The translations under genes and the position numbers were made by a program. DNA of 42,884 nt from Candidatus Gastranaerophilales bacterium (GTDB lineage Bacteria > Cyanobacteriota > Vampirovibrionia > Gastranaerophilales > JAILCC01), in NCBI GenBank assembly GCA_028696075.1, contig JAQVHS010000014.1, positions 1 through 42,884 of the forward strand, written 5' to 3'. Of the stretch, positions 32,381 through 41,105 are shown piece after piece. The first letter of the stretch is position 1. Each line of letters begins with the position of its first letter. Under the pieces are notes generated by a model that saw only the letters and a list, made by a program, of their open reading frames with translations, searched no databases and was not told the origin of the DNA.

Positions 32381-33337
32381 ATGTCTAATAAAAATGACAA
32401 TCTTCACGAACTGGCGCAACAATTTAAAATTGCTCAAGGGCTTCCTACGCACGAACATATAAGGATTTTGCAAAAACTTGAAAAAGTCAAAAGAGAAAAA
32501 CTTATCCTTATTTTAAATTATTTTATGACTTTGGAAACAAATCCTGAGGTACTCAGCTATATTATCAAACTGGCATCAAGGTTCAGAAATGATTTAACCA
32601 TGGATATTCTGATAGATTTGTTTTTGAGCAAAAATATATCCAAAAACGATGAAAAGTATATTCAACTCAAAATCACTATTGCCAATGCTTTAGGCAATTC
32701 TAAAAATAACGACGCGGTGCTGCCGCTTTTGTACGTACTAAACAGCAAAGATGAACATTATAAAGTAAGGTTAGCGTGTGCCGAAGCTTTAGGCAAAATA
32801 GGAAGTTCTTATGCTGTTACACCGCTTATAAACCTGGTATCGGATGACGAAGAAAAATCGATGTACTTAAGAGAATCCGCCGCCAAAGCGCTGGGAATGC
32901 TGGGTGATATGCGGGCGGTAGACCCGCTTGTAAATATTTTGGAGAACAAAAACGGGTTGTTTGATAAATTTACATTTTTAAAAGAACGTATCATAGAAAC
33001 ATTAGGCAGGCTGGGCAGCAATGGTGATGAGCGGTCATTAAAAGCGCTCAAAAACGCGCTTGAGGATGATGCCTCATATATAAGGTGCGGAGCGGTCGAG
33101 GCATTGGTTGAGATTGATGATGACAGGGTTATTCCTCTCATTGAAAATATGCTGGAAGACAAAGACGAAGAAGTGGCAAGAACAGCTATTTTTGCTCTGT
33201 ATGAACTTTTAGGTTGTTCTTATATCAAGTCTTTGCTCACTTCAACCCACCTGCAGGAATGCTGCAAAGATGAAATTCAAAACATCATAAAAGAAGAAGA
33301 GGCAGAATTATTAGACAGCGCAGGTGAGAATGAATAA
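32381..33337 (+). CDS. HEAT-repeat scaffold protein
   Basis: A 318-residue all-helical protein with PBS-lyase-type HEAT repeats from about residue 105: VLPLLYVLNSKDEHYKVRLA, CAEALGKIGSSYAVTPLINL, AAKALGMLGDMRAVDPLVNI, DASYIRCGAVEALVEIDDDR. The N-terminal 100 residues are helical and divergent. There is no signal or TM. HEAT proteins mediate protein contacts; in cyanobacteria related repeats act as phycobilin lyases, for which nothing here gives evidence. It is first of the long co-directional operon, overlapping queC by 8 nt. A weak SD (TAGAAG) lies before the ATG. Confidence 0.82.
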   Translation: MSNKNDNLHELAQQFKIAQGLPTHEHIRILQKLEKVKREKLILILNYFMTLETNPEVLSYIIKLASRFRNDLTMDILIDLFLSKNISKNDEKYIQLKITIANALGNSKNNDAVLPLLYVLNSKDEHYKVRLACAEALGKIGSSYAVTPLINLVSDDEEKSMYLRESAAKALGMLGDMRAVDPLVNILENKNGLFDKFTFLKERIIETLGRLGSNGDERSLKALKNALEDDASYIRCGAVEALVEIDDDRVIPLIENMLEDKDEEVARTAIFALYELLGCSYIKSLLTSTHLQECCKDEIQNIIKEEEAELLDSAGENE

Positions 33338-34022
33338 GTTTATAATACTTTTATCAGGCGGGCTGGATAGTGCTGTAAGCTTAGCGCAGGTACGAAATGA
33401 CAATCCGGGCGCGGATATTTTGTGTTTGTTTTTTGACTACGGACAAAAATCAGCGGAGTTCGAAAAACTTTCATCTGAAAGACTGGCAGATTATTTTGGT
33501 GCAAAATTCCAATGCATAGAACTTGATTGGCTGAAAAAAATAACAAACAATGCGTTGACTGCGGCGGATAGTGAATTGCCGTTATTAAAAAATGAAGAGC
33601 TGGATGATTTTGAAGCCGCACGAAAAAGCGCAAAAGCCGTTTGGGTTCCGAACAGAAACGGGCTTTTTGTAAACATTGCAGGCTGCTATTGTGATGCATT
33701 CGGTTACGGCGCCGTTGTACTCGGTGCGAATAAAGAAGAAGCCGTAACTTTCAGCGATAATTCAAAGGATTTTATAACAGCAATGACTAAAGGTTTGGAG
33801 TTATCAACGTTATGTAAACCAAAGGTCGTTGCGCCTTTAATCGATTTAGAAAAATATCAGATAATACAAAAAGCAAAGGAATTAAAATTCCCGTTTGAAC
33901 TTATCAGGAGTTGTTATAGCACCAATCCTCTACACTGCGGAAAATGCGAATCCTGTCTGCGTTTAAAAAGGGGACTTGAAAGAGAAAATTTATTTGATAT
34001 TGTTAACTTACTGTTCAACTAA
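33330..34022 (+). CDS. queC: 7-cyano-7-deazaguanine synthase QueC
   Basis: A 230-residue ATP-dependent enzyme converting 7-carboxy-7-deazaguanine to preQ0 for queuosine in tRNA. Motifs: the PP-loop SGGLDSAVSL, FDYGQKSAEFEKLSSERLAD, WVPNRNGLFVNIAGCYCDAF, VVLGANKEEAVTFSDNSKDF, and the zinc site SCYSTNPLHCGKCESC near the C-terminus. The start at 33330 overlaps the HEAT gene; a GTG 6 nt upstream is the alternative. No other que gene lies in the window; its neighbour DUF366 may be related. Confidence 0.95.
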   Translation: MNKFIILLSGGLDSAVSLAQVRNDNPGADILCLFFDYGQKSAEFEKLSSERLADYFGAKFQCIELDWLKKITNNALTAADSELPLLKNEELDDFEAARKSAKAVWVPNRNGLFVNIAGCYCDAFGYGAVVLGANKEEAVTFSDNSKDFITAMTKGLELSTLCKPKVVAPLIDLEKYQIIQKAKELKFPFELIRSCYSTNPLHCGKCESCLRLKRGLERENLFDIVNLLFN

Positions 34023-34033
34023 GGAGTAATAGT

Positions 34034-34600
34034 ATGAAAAGCCGTTTTTTAGATAAAGAAATAGAATACACGGGCCGCCAACTAGTTCCGTCATGGATTT
34101 ATAAAAATTATTGGATTAAAGGCGATGCTATGGTTTCTTTTACAGGTCCTTGTGATGTAAAAATAGACGAAATGGTAGATATTGAGGACTATCTTAATAA
34201 CTGCCCGATTTATAGCGACAGAATGCTGCACTTCATAATAGAGCATTTTAACATGTCGCTTGTTGAAGGAGTGGTGAGGCAGCGTCTGTTTATGTGTATT
34301 TTACGGGATGTGATTTTATCCTATTTGCCTAAAGATAATAAAATCACAAGAAACGGTGATGATTTATTTTATAACGGCGGCAAGTTAAGCGTTTCTATAT
34401 GCACCAAGTCTATTACTTCCGTTTTAATGCATATAGGTGTAAATGTAGTATCAGGCAATGCCCCTGTTAAAATTGCCAGCCTTATATCTGATATGCAATT
34501 GGAAAATATCAAACAAATAGCCGAAGATGTTATGAACAAGTATATCTTGGAATGTGAACAAATAATCGATGCTTCTTGCAAGGTAAGAGGAGTTTATTAG
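34034..34600 (+). CDS. DUF366-family protein
   Basis: A 188-residue protein of the DUF366 family. Diagnostic segments are IEYTGRQLVPSWIYKNYWIK, GDAMVSFTGPCDVKIDEMVD and IEDYLNNCPIYSDRMLHFII. Function unknown. SD AAGGAG precedes the ATG (8 nt). It follows queC by 11 nt, and the SPOR gene follows by 1 nt. It has no known catalytic motif. The placement beside queC invites a guess at RNA or nucleotide work, but that is not shown. Confidence 0.82.
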   Translation: MKSRFLDKEIEYTGRQLVPSWIYKNYWIKGDAMVSFTGPCDVKIDEMVDIEDYLNNCPIYSDRMLHFIIEHFNMSLVEGVVRQRLFMCILRDVILSYLPKDNKITRNGDDLFYNGGKLSVSICTKSITSVLMHIGVNVVSGNAPVKIASLISDMQLENIKQIAEDVMNKYILECEQIIDASCKVRGVY

Positions 34601-34601
34601 A

Positions 34602-35267
34602 GTGGAAAAACCCAAAAACAAAAAAAAACCAAGTCCGGAAGAAAAAAGAAAGTTAACAAACATGTTTTTGATTACTTTTGCCTTGTTAATGGTACTTTTT
34701 ACCGCTATAGGGGCTTTGGTTTTGGATTCGTTTGTACAGGTGCCTCAATTTGAAGATGACACCCAAACAACCGGTGAAGAAGAAAAAGGAACGGTCGACG
34801 ACAGACTTCGCTTTATTGCAATGCAGGATAATGACAAAATCAACAATATTCCATCAAATATAGAAGATGTTGACCCTGCTATGGAAGTATCCTTCTTTTA
34901 TACCCCCGAAGAAGTAAAAAATTCAAAGTTCACGGAATATAACGAAAAATTTAAGAAAAAAGATGCTCAAGAAGAAGAAACTACAAGCATTGAAGGGGAA
35001 CCAACAGAAGAAATACCTTTCAAGAAAGAGCCTGTTTCAAAATCTCCCCTCAACATAAAAGTAGTTATAGGCAGTTATAATTCCAAACAGGAAGCACAAA
35101 CCGCGCTGGAACAAATAAAAAATCAATTCAGCGAACCTCCGTTCATAAAAATGTACAATGACAAATTTACCTTGCAGGTAGCGTCTTTTAAAACTCCCGA
35201 CACTGCGAACGAATTTGCCAAATCACTCAGAAATCAAGGTTACTACGTAAGAATTATCGGTGACTAA
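34602..35267 (+). CDS. SPOR-domain membrane protein
   Basis: A 221-residue bitopic protein: a basic cytoplasmic N-terminus (KPKNKKKPSPEEKRKL), one TM at about 20-43 (NMFLITFALLMVLFTAIGAL), an acidic periplasmic linker (50-140), and a SPOR domain from about 145 (LNIKVVIGSYNSKQEAQTAL, FTLQVASFKTPDTANEFAKS, LRNQGYYVRI). SPOR domains bind denuded septal peptidoglycan, so a cell-division site function is likely. The start is GTG (34602) with GAGGAG upstream. Confidence 0.85.
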   Translation: MEKPKNKKKPSPEEKRKLTNMFLITFALLMVLFTAIGALVLDSFVQVPQFEDDTQTTGEEEKGTVDDRLRFIAMQDNDKINNIPSNIEDVDPAMEVSFFYTPEEVKNSKFTEYNEKFKKKDAQEEETTSIEGEPTEEIPFKKEPVSKSPLNIKVVIGSYNSKQEAQTALEQIKNQFSEPPFIKMYNDKFTLQVASFKTPDTANEFAKSLRNQGYYVRIIGD

Positions 35268-35271
35268 TTTA

Positions 35272-36675
35272 ATGAATATTATAAAGACTTCCACATTGCA
35301 AAAAATTATTAAAGACCTTTGCATAACAGCTAACACTGCTCTTGGCAAGGAAGTTTACAACGCTCTTTTGGCGCTTTATAAAAACGAAACAAATAAAAAT
35401 GCAAAAAACACACTCCTGCAAATTCTTCAAAACGCAAAAATCGCAAAAGACACCAACCGTCCGCTTTGTCAGGATACGGGGATTGTGAGCGTATTTTTGC
35501 ATATAGGAAAGAATATTATTTTTGAAGATGATTTGGAAAAAGTTATTAATGAAGCAGTTGCAGCAGCTTATACGGAAAACTTTTACCGAAAATCCATCGT
35601 ATCGGATGCGGTTTTTGACAGAATAAATACAAAAACCAACACCCCTATTGTTATTTACACTATCCACGATTATTCTGACGAGCTTAAAATCTCTGTTATG
35701 GTAAAAGGCGCAGGCAGCGAAAATATGAATGCGCTGTGTATGCTTTCACCTGCCAAAGGTAAAGACGGGATAGTAGAATTTGTTGCGGACACAATCCAAA
35801 AAGCAGGCTCTCAGCCTTGTCCGCCAATCAGGCTCGGTATAGGAATTGGTGGGACATCCGAAAAAGCTATGATTTTATCAAAACTTGCTTTGCTTGAGCC
35901 GTTGCAATCAAAGGCAAAAGAACCTTTCAAAAGCTTAGAGCGGGAAATTTTAAGCAAGGTAAATGCTTCAAACATCGGTGCAATGGGGCTGGGCGGCAAC
36001 AGCACCTGTTTTGGGGTTAATATTCTAAGCGTTCCTTGCCATATGGCGTCTTTGCCGGTTGCAATAAGCGTTAACTGCCATAGTGCAAGGCATGCGGCAG
36101 CTGTAATCAAAGACGATTCGGTGAGTTATTTGCATGAAGATTTTGAAGCTGAAAACCTCCCTGATTTAAGCGCTAAGGATTTTGTAAGCGTTAATCTGCA
36201 AGACACAGAAGCTGTTAAAAATTTAAAAGCAGGGCAGAATGTACTGCTTAGCGGAACTGTCTATACAGCAAGAGATGCGGCGCATAAAAAAATTCTTGAA
36301 ATGATGGATAAGGGCGAAGAATTACCGTTCGAGCTTAAAAATGCCGTGATTTTTTATGCGGGTCCTGCGCCTTGCGCACCCGGTGAAATCACGGGTCCGA
36401 TTGGACCTACGACTTCATCAAGAATGGATAAATACGCTCCTGTGTTTTACGGCAAAGGGGTTTTGGCTACAATAGGCAAAGGCGGGCGCAGCGAAGAAGC
36501 TGCCGCAGCTATAAAAGCCAATGGCGGAGTGTATTTTACGGTAACGGGCGGAGCTGCCTGCCTGCTGCAAAAATGTATTACAAAATCAGAGGTCATAGCA
36601 TTTGAAGACCTCGGCGCAGAGGCAGTTTTTAAGTTGGAGTTGAAGGATTTTCCCGCTTTAACAGATTTGAAATAA
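35272..36675 (+). CDS. Class I (iron-sulphur) fumarate hydratase, single chain
   Basis: A 467-residue oxygen-sensitive fumarase, alpha and beta parts fused. The alpha domain carries the [4Fe-4S] cysteines at LCQDTGIVSVF (Cys66), GGNSTCFGVN and VNCHSARHA. The beta domain starts near residue 300 (GQNVLLSGTVYTARDAAHKK) and holds CAPGEITGPIGPTTSSRMDK and GKGGRSEEAAAAIK. It interconverts fumarate and malate, either in a reductive TCA branch or amino-acid fermentation. L(+)-tartrate dehydratase is a close alternative. ATG at 35272 is chosen; a GTG at 35260 overlaps the SPOR gene end. Confidence 0.85.
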   Translation: MNIIKTSTLQKIIKDLCITANTALGKEVYNALLALYKNETNKNAKNTLLQILQNAKIAKDTNRPLCQDTGIVSVFLHIGKNIIFEDDLEKVINEAVAAAYTENFYRKSIVSDAVFDRINTKTNTPIVIYTIHDYSDELKISVMVKGAGSENMNALCMLSPAKGKDGIVEFVADTIQKAGSQPCPPIRLGIGIGGTSEKAMILSKLALLEPLQSKAKEPFKSLEREILSKVNASNIGAMGLGGNSTCFGVNILSVPCHMASLPVAISVNCHSARHAAAVIKDDSVSYLHEDFEAENLPDLSAKDFVSVNLQDTEAVKNLKAGQNVLLSGTVYTARDAAHKKILEMMDKGEELPFELKNAVIFYAGPAPCAPGEITGPIGPTTSSRMDKYAPVFYGKGVLATIGKGGRSEEAAAAIKANGGVYFTVTGGAACLLQKCITKSEVIAFEDLGAEAVFKLELKDFPALTDLK

Positions 36676-36677
36676 CT

Positions 36678-38312
36678 ATGCAAATATTCGGTGATAAAAT
36701 TTTTAAAAATAAATCGGAAACAATTGAAGCTTTTAATAACGAAGAGTTTGCGGAAGCTTTTAAAAAAATAGAAAAATACCGCCAAACACATTTCTTGCTG
36801 GGATATATAAGATATGAAGCCAAAGAAATTTTTCTGAAAAAACAATTGCAAAGCAAAGCGCCTCTGCTCTATTTTGAAGTTTTTGAAAAGTATGAAAACT
36901 TTATCCCGAAACAAGCGGAAAATATTTATATAAACCCCAAGCCTGTTATGGGTTTTAGCGAATATAAAGAAAAAATTGAAAAAATAAAATACGAAATTCA
37001 GGAAGGCAATACTTACGAGGTTAATTTTACCCACGATTTTCCGGTAAAGTATCAGGGCGATGATTTTGAACTGTTCAACCATCTTCTGTACAGGCAAAAA
37101 ACCCCCTACTGCGCTTTTTTAAAGAATAAATACGATACAGTTTTGTGTTTTTCGCCTGAGCTGTTTTTTGAACTGGATAATAAAAACCACATAATAACAA
37201 AACCCATGAAAGGTACGGTTAAAAGAGGTTTAAGCGAAAAAGAGGACTTGGCGTTGAAAACATTTTTGCAGAATGATGAGAAAAATCGCGCCGAAAATAC
37301 AATGATTGTAGACCTTTTAAGAAATGACCTCGGCAAAATAGCTGTGGCAGGAAGCGTTAAAGCAACGAAACTATTTGCGGTTGAAACTTATCCGACTTTG
37401 CACCAAATGATTTCGCAGGTAGAAGCCGATTTAAAAGATGACACCTCTCTGTTGGAAATATTCGAGGCTATTTTTCCCTGCGGGTCTATTACAGGTGCGC
37501 CAAAAATCAGCACAATGAATATTATTGACAGGCTTGAAATCGGTCAACGAGATATTTACTGCGGAGCTATAGGACTGATTTCTCCTCAGGGAGCTTTATT
37601 TAATGTTCCTATAAGAATTTTGCAAAAAAGCACAGGCGAAAATATTTTCAGGTATCGCTCTGGCGGTGCTGTTGTTTGGGACTCTACCGCAAAAGACGAA
37701 TGGGAGGAAACTATCACAAAAGCTAAGTTTTTAACCCCCGATTTTGAAATTCTTGAAACAATCCGCATACAAAACAAAACGGCTCTTTTTGAAAAAGAAC
37801 ATTTGCAAAGAATGGAAGCAGCGGCAAAATATTATAGCGTGCCTTTTGATAGAAATCGGATAAAATTGAACCTTGAAAACGACTGTATGGCAAGGATTTT
37901 GCTAAGCCAAAAAGGATATGTCAAAATAGAATACAAAAAAATTACAGACAACAGTATCGACAAAATAAAAATTTCTGACAAAACTGTCAATTCTCAAGAT
38001 GAGTTTTTGTACTTCAAAACAACGTTCAGACCGTATTACAGCGTTAATTATTCACAAATTTACGATGAAATTTACTTTAACGAAAAACGCGAACTTACAG
38101 AAGGTTCAAGAACAAATATTTTTCTTGAAATTAACGGTATTTTATACACCCCGCCCCTGGATTGCGGACTTTTAAACGGGATTTACCGCCAAAAACTCCT
38201 CAACGAAAACAAATGTGCAGAAAAAATATTGTACAGAGAAGACTTGCTAAAAGCAGATAAAATTTACTGTGCAAATTCCGTGAGAGGATTAAAGGAGGTT
38301 AAACTTATATGA
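36678..38312 (+). CDS. pabB: Fused aminodeoxychorismate synthase component I / 4-amino-4-deoxychorismate lyase
   Basis: A 544-residue PabB-PabC fusion for folate synthesis. Residues 1-350: chorismate-binding domain with KPMKGTVKRG (Lys178; PIKGT-type lysine is diagnostic of PabB, whereas TrpE has PIAGT) and FPCGSITGAPKISTMNIID. Residues 355-544: class IV aminotransferase-like PLP lyase, with the presumed PLP Lys447 in YFKTTFRPYYS, ELTEGSRTNIFLEI and LPLDCGLLNGIYRQ-type end (PPLDCGLLNGIYR). It starts 2 nt after the fumarase stop and overlaps pabA by 4 nt (ATGA). Makes p-aminobenzoate from chorismate with glutamine-derived ammonia. Confidence 0.93.
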   Translation: MQIFGDKIFKNKSETIEAFNNEEFAEAFKKIEKYRQTHFLLGYIRYEAKEIFLKKQLQSKAPLLYFEVFEKYENFIPKQAENIYINPKPVMGFSEYKEKIEKIKYEIQEGNTYEVNFTHDFPVKYQGDDFELFNHLLYRQKTPYCAFLKNKYDTVLCFSPELFFELDNKNHIITKPMKGTVKRGLSEKEDLALKTFLQNDEKNRAENTMIVDLLRNDLGKIAVAGSVKATKLFAVETYPTLHQMISQVEADLKDDTSLLEIFEAIFPCGSITGAPKISTMNIIDRLEIGQRDIYCGAIGLISPQGALFNVPIRILQKSTGENIFRYRSGGAVVWDSTAKDEWEETITKAKFLTPDFEILETIRIQNKTALFEKEHLQRMEAAAKYYSVPFDRNRIKLNLENDCMARILLSQKGYVKIEYKKITDNSIDKIKISDKTVNSQDEFLYFKTTFRPYYSVNYSQIYDEIYFNEKRELTEGSRTNIFLEINGILYTPPLDCGLLNGIYRQKLLNENKCAEKILYREDLLKADKIYCANSVRGLKEVKLI

Positions 38313-38863
38313 TTTTAATCGACAATTATGATTCCTTTACATACAATATTGTACAATATCTTTTGGAGCTTGGCTGCGAGCCTAAGGTGTTTAAAAATGA
38401 CGAGATAACAGCCAACGAACTAAAAAAAATCGGGTTTAAAAGCATTATAATTTCTCCCGGACCGGGAAATCCTGACACCGCAGGAATTAGTTTAAAAGTT
38501 GCGGAAGAATTTTATAAAACAAAAAAAATCCTCGGTGTTTGCCTGGGGCATCAGTGTATCGCACAATTTTTCGGAGCAAAAATTACAAAAGCACACCCGC
38601 CTGTGCATGGTAAAACTTCAGAGATTTTTTTCAAAGAAAACAAACTTTTTAAAGGACTTCAAAACGGTTTTCAGGCAACAAGATACCATTCTCTTGCGGT
38701 TGAAAACATCCCCGACGTCTTGGAAAACATTGCCCAAACCAAAGACGGGGTCAATATGGCAATCAAGCATAAAGAATATCCTGTTTACGGGGTGCAGTTT
38801 CATCCCGAATCAATCCTGACCCAAGACGGGAAATTGATTTTGCAAAACTTCCTTGAAATGTAA
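38309..38863 (+). CDS. pabA: Aminodeoxychorismate synthase glutaminase (PabA/TrpG-like)
   Basis: A 184-residue class I glutamine amidotransferase supplying ammonia to PabB. Motifs: LIDNYDSFTYNIVQYLLELG, ISPGPGNPDTAGIS, nucleophile Cys in LGVCLGHQCIAQFFGAK, and His/Glu in GVQFHPESILT. It overlaps the pabB-pabC gene by 4 nt. An anthranilate synthase role (TrpG) cannot be ruled out because amphibolic PabA/TrpG proteins exist, but the neighbours favour PabA. Followed by a tandem repeat. Confidence 0.93.
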   Translation: MILIDNYDSFTYNIVQYLLELGCEPKVFKNDEITANELKKIGFKSIIISPGPGNPDTAGISLKVAEEFYKTKKILGVCLGHQCIAQFFGAKITKAHPPVHGKTSEIFFKENKLFKGLQNGFQATRYHSLAVENIPDVLENIAQTKDGVNMAIKHKEYPVYGVQFHPESILTQDGKLILQNFLEM

Positions 38864-38873
38864 TGGTTTACGT

Positions 38874-39163
38874 GGTGAAGAGGTCATTTTGCCGTCATTG
38901 CGAAAATGCGCAAGCATTTGAAGCAATCCATAGGAAAGAAGCTGGGAAGCTGGGAGTCTGGGATTGAGTTTAAGAGGTGAAGAGGTTATTTTGCCGTCAT
39001 TGCGAAAATGCGCAAGCATTTGAAGCAATCCATAGGAAAGAAGTTGAGAAGCTGAGATTGAGTTTAAGAGGTGAAGAGGTTATTTTGCCGTCATTGCGAA
39101 AATGCGCAAGCATTTGAAGCAATCCATAGGAAAGAAGTTGAGAAGCTGAGATTGAGTTTAAGA
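38874..39163. repeat. Three tandem copies of a hairpin-forming 94-102-bp repeat
   Basis: Units: 38874-38975 (102 bp), 38976-39069 (94 bp) and 39070-39163 (94 bp). Units 2 and 3 are identical; unit 1 has an 8-bp longer GCTGGGAAGCTGGGAG-type segment. Each contains ATTGC-GA-AAATGC-GCAA-GCATTT-GAA-GCAAT, a two-part stem closed by a GNRA (GCAA) loop, and ends in CCATAGGAAAGAAG. Same family as 29898 and 403. It fills the 319-bp gap between pabA and the convergent recombinase; no coding is supported. Confidence 0.92.
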
Positions 39164-39182
39164 GGTAAAGAAATGAAGCGAA

Positions 39183-40052
39183 TTATTTATTAATAGAAAA
39201 ATAAACTTCTTTAAGCCGTTTTTTGCTTACATGGGTGTAAAGCTGTGTTGTGGCAACATCACTATGCCCCAACAGCTCCTGTACCACTCTTAAATCAGCG
39301 CCGTTTTCAAGCATATGTGTTGCAAAACTATGCCTCAAAGTATGAGGTGTAATATGCTTTTGCAAAATCCTTTGACCTGCATCGATTATCAAATTATAAA
39401 TATCCTGACGGGTTATTTTTTTGCCTTTTTCCGAGATAAAAATAAACGAAGTTTCTTTATTTGTTTTAGCCAGTATTTCCGCCCGATGTTCAAGATAGGC
39501 TGTCAAAACCGTTTTGGCGACTTTTCCCATAGGAACCAGCCGTTCTTTTGAGCCTTTGCCAAAACATTTGATGTAGCTGTGTTTCAGGTTAATACTATCA
39601 AGTCTTAAACTCGTGATTTCGCTTACTCTTAAACCTGTAGCGTATAATACTTCAAAAATAGTTTTCTCAAGAATATTCAAAGGTGATTCCAAAAGCAAAT
39701 CCACTTCCGCAACGGATATAACCTTAGGCAAACGCTTGCTTAATTTGGGATGTTCAAGCGAAACCGTAGGGTCATGTTTGATTATGTTCTGACCCATCAT
39801 CCACTTAAACCAGCTTCTTAAAGAAGCTATTTTTCTTGTTATTGAAGCGGGAGCAAGCTCTTTTTTCCTCAATTCCCTTATATACAAATTAATATCAGTA
39901 CGTTTAATTTCATCAAACGAAGCAATTTGATTAGAGTCTAAAAAATCAATAAACTCAACAAGGTCACGGCGATAAGCTTCTTCTGTATTAGAAGCAAGTC
40001 CCCGTTCCAAATAAAGATAATCTATGTAATTTGAAAGGTTTTCTAAAAACAT
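39183..40052 (-). CDS. xerD: XerC/XerD-type tyrosine recombinase
   Basis: A 289-residue site-specific recombinase that resolves chromosome dimers at dif. N-terminal SAM-like domain ([40 protein letters not shown]) and C-terminal catalytic domain with [15 protein letters not shown] (Arg), [13 protein letters not shown] (Lys), [19 protein letters not shown] (His/Arg), [16 protein letters not shown] (His and Tyr nucleophile). All five key residues are present. Length is normal for XerD. There is no attachment site or cargo next to it, so a housekeeping recombinase is the best reading; XerC/XerD cannot be told apart with certainty. Confidence 0.92.
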   Translation of the reverse strand: MFLENLSNYIDYLYLERGLASNTEEAYRRDLVEFIDFLDSNQIASFDEIKRTDINLYIRELRKKELAPASITRKIASLRSWFKWMMGQNIIKHDPTVSLEHPKLSKRLPKVISVAEVDLLLESPLNILEKTIFEVLYATGLRVSEITSLRLDSINLKHSYIKCFGKGSKERLVPMGKVAKTVLTAYLEHRAEILAKTNKETSFIFISEKGKKITRQDIYNLIIDAGQRILQKHITPHTLRHSFATHMLENGADLRVVQELLGHSDVATTQLYTHVSKKRLKEVYFSINK

Positions 40053-40400
40053 AAGCTTATATTAGCAATTTTGTGGGGATTTAACAATCGGTTTACAAGT
40101 TGAAAAGCATATATTTTATACAAGATTATATTTAATGCAATTAAAAAAGATGAATTAATTAATTTATGGGATATAGAATCAAAAATCAAATGTAAAAAAC
40201 AAATCAAAGCAGGCTTGACGCTATAGAATAGGATGCTATTCACCTTCGATAAGGACGGCGAACTATGAATTTTTAAAAAAATTCATTTTAGATTTAATTT
40301 TTCATATTATTCTTCTAACTAACTGTTCGGGCAATTAATTAAACAATGAAAAATGTTTAAATTATTGATAACAATTTCAAGAACATATTAGGAGTGGATT
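40053..40400. other. 348-bp intergenic region upstream of the HtrA-like gene
   Basis: AT-rich. It holds a short open stretch on the plus strand (40104-40226) whose translation reads DELINLWDIESKIK then CKKQIKAGLTL and stop; it has no start codon in the usable part and may be a gene relic. It also has a promoter (40215-40242), an AAGGA-ATG-AAT-TTT-TAA mini-ORF around 40251-40276 and an AT-rich hairpin at 40264-40283. Nothing else is seen. Confidence 0.4.
40215..40242 (+). promoter_or_regulatory. Putative promoter of the HtrA-like protease
   Basis: TTGACG (40215-40220), 16-bp spacer, TATTCA (40237-40242) with an extended TG (TGCTATTCA). The gene starts at 40401, leaving a leader of about 150 nt that includes an AT-rich hairpin. 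Confidence 0.45.
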
Positions 40401-41105
40401 ATGAGTAATTTGAGAACAAGTGTTTTTAAAGGCATTTTCAGCGTTTGCCTTCTGAGTGTAAGTTTAGCCTTTTCGCCGATAAGTCCTGCATTAGCTTTTA
40501 GCGGCGATGAGATTGTTAATATTTCTATCTACGAAAAAATAAACCCTTGCATTGTAGCGGTTGACGGGGCTATTACAGAAGAAGAGTTTTCAAGCGGAAC
40601 AGGCTGTATCATCAACCCCGAAGGTTATATCCTAACAAGCAGACATGTTATTGACGGCGTTAATGAAATAAAAGTAACTTTAAGCGACGGTTCTGTTTTG
40701 GATGCTAAAATTATAAAAAGTGTAGGCGAAGGCAATGATTTGGCGATTTTAAAAATCAACGCTAAAAAACCCCTGACCCCTATTACATTCGGTTCTTCAA
40801 GCAAAGTTAAAGTAGGGCAAAAAGTCTTGGCGCTGGGCAACCCGTTTGGGTTCAATAATACGTTAACTACAGGTATCGTAAGCAGAGTTGACGCTGCCAG
40901 AAATAAAATTCAGACAGATGCAGCTATTAACCCCGGCAGCTCCGGCGGTCCTTTGCTTAATACCGAAGGCGAGGTTATAGGTATCAATCAGTCAATCTAT
41001 AACCCTGATAATAACAAATCTAATATTGGAATAGGCTTCGCTGTACCCGTAGATACTGCCGTTAAATTCATTGAAAGCAACCGAAAGTACCTAACGGCAC
41101 GCTAA
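40401..41105 (+). CDS. HtrA/DegP-like trypsin-fold protease without PDZ domains
   Basis: A 234-residue secreted serine protease. Sec signal 1-32 (FKGIFSVCLLSVSLAFSPIS then ALA cleavage). Catalytic triad in HtrA order: His82 (ILTSRHVI), Asp113 (GNDLAILK), Ser181 in NPGSSGGPLLN, with FGSSSKVKVGQKVLALGNPF between. The protein ends just after the protease domain, lacking the C-terminal PDZ domains of DegP/DegS, so it may be constitutively active or use another targeting device. SD AGGAG precedes the ATG. Its last 15 nt overlap the convergent STAS-like gene. Confidence 0.88.
   Translation: MSNLRTSVFKGIFSVCLLSVSLAFSPISPALAFSGDEIVNISIYEKINPCIVAVDGAITEEEFSSGTGCIINPEGYILTSRHVIDGVNEIKVTLSDGSVLDAKIIKSVGEGNDLAILKINAKKPLTPITFGSSSKVKVGQKVLALGNPFGFNNTLTTGIVSRVDAARNKIQTDAAINPGSSGGPLLNTEGEVIGINQSIYNPDNNKSNIGIGFAVPVDTAVKFIESNRKYLTAR

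Noticed and set aside
39183-40052. Integrase of a mobile element
   Set aside because: The protein is the size and type of XerC/XerD with no cargo, tRNA attachment site or direct repeats beside it.
40104-40226. Short coding-like stretch ending QIKAGLTL and stop
   Set aside because: It looks like a real peptide but has no usable start codon or SD, so only a relic can be suspected; not listed as a gene.
40043-40243. Minus-strand 66-codon open frame upstream of the recombinase
   Set aside because: It overlaps the recombinase start and a probable promoter on the other strand, has no SD and looks random.
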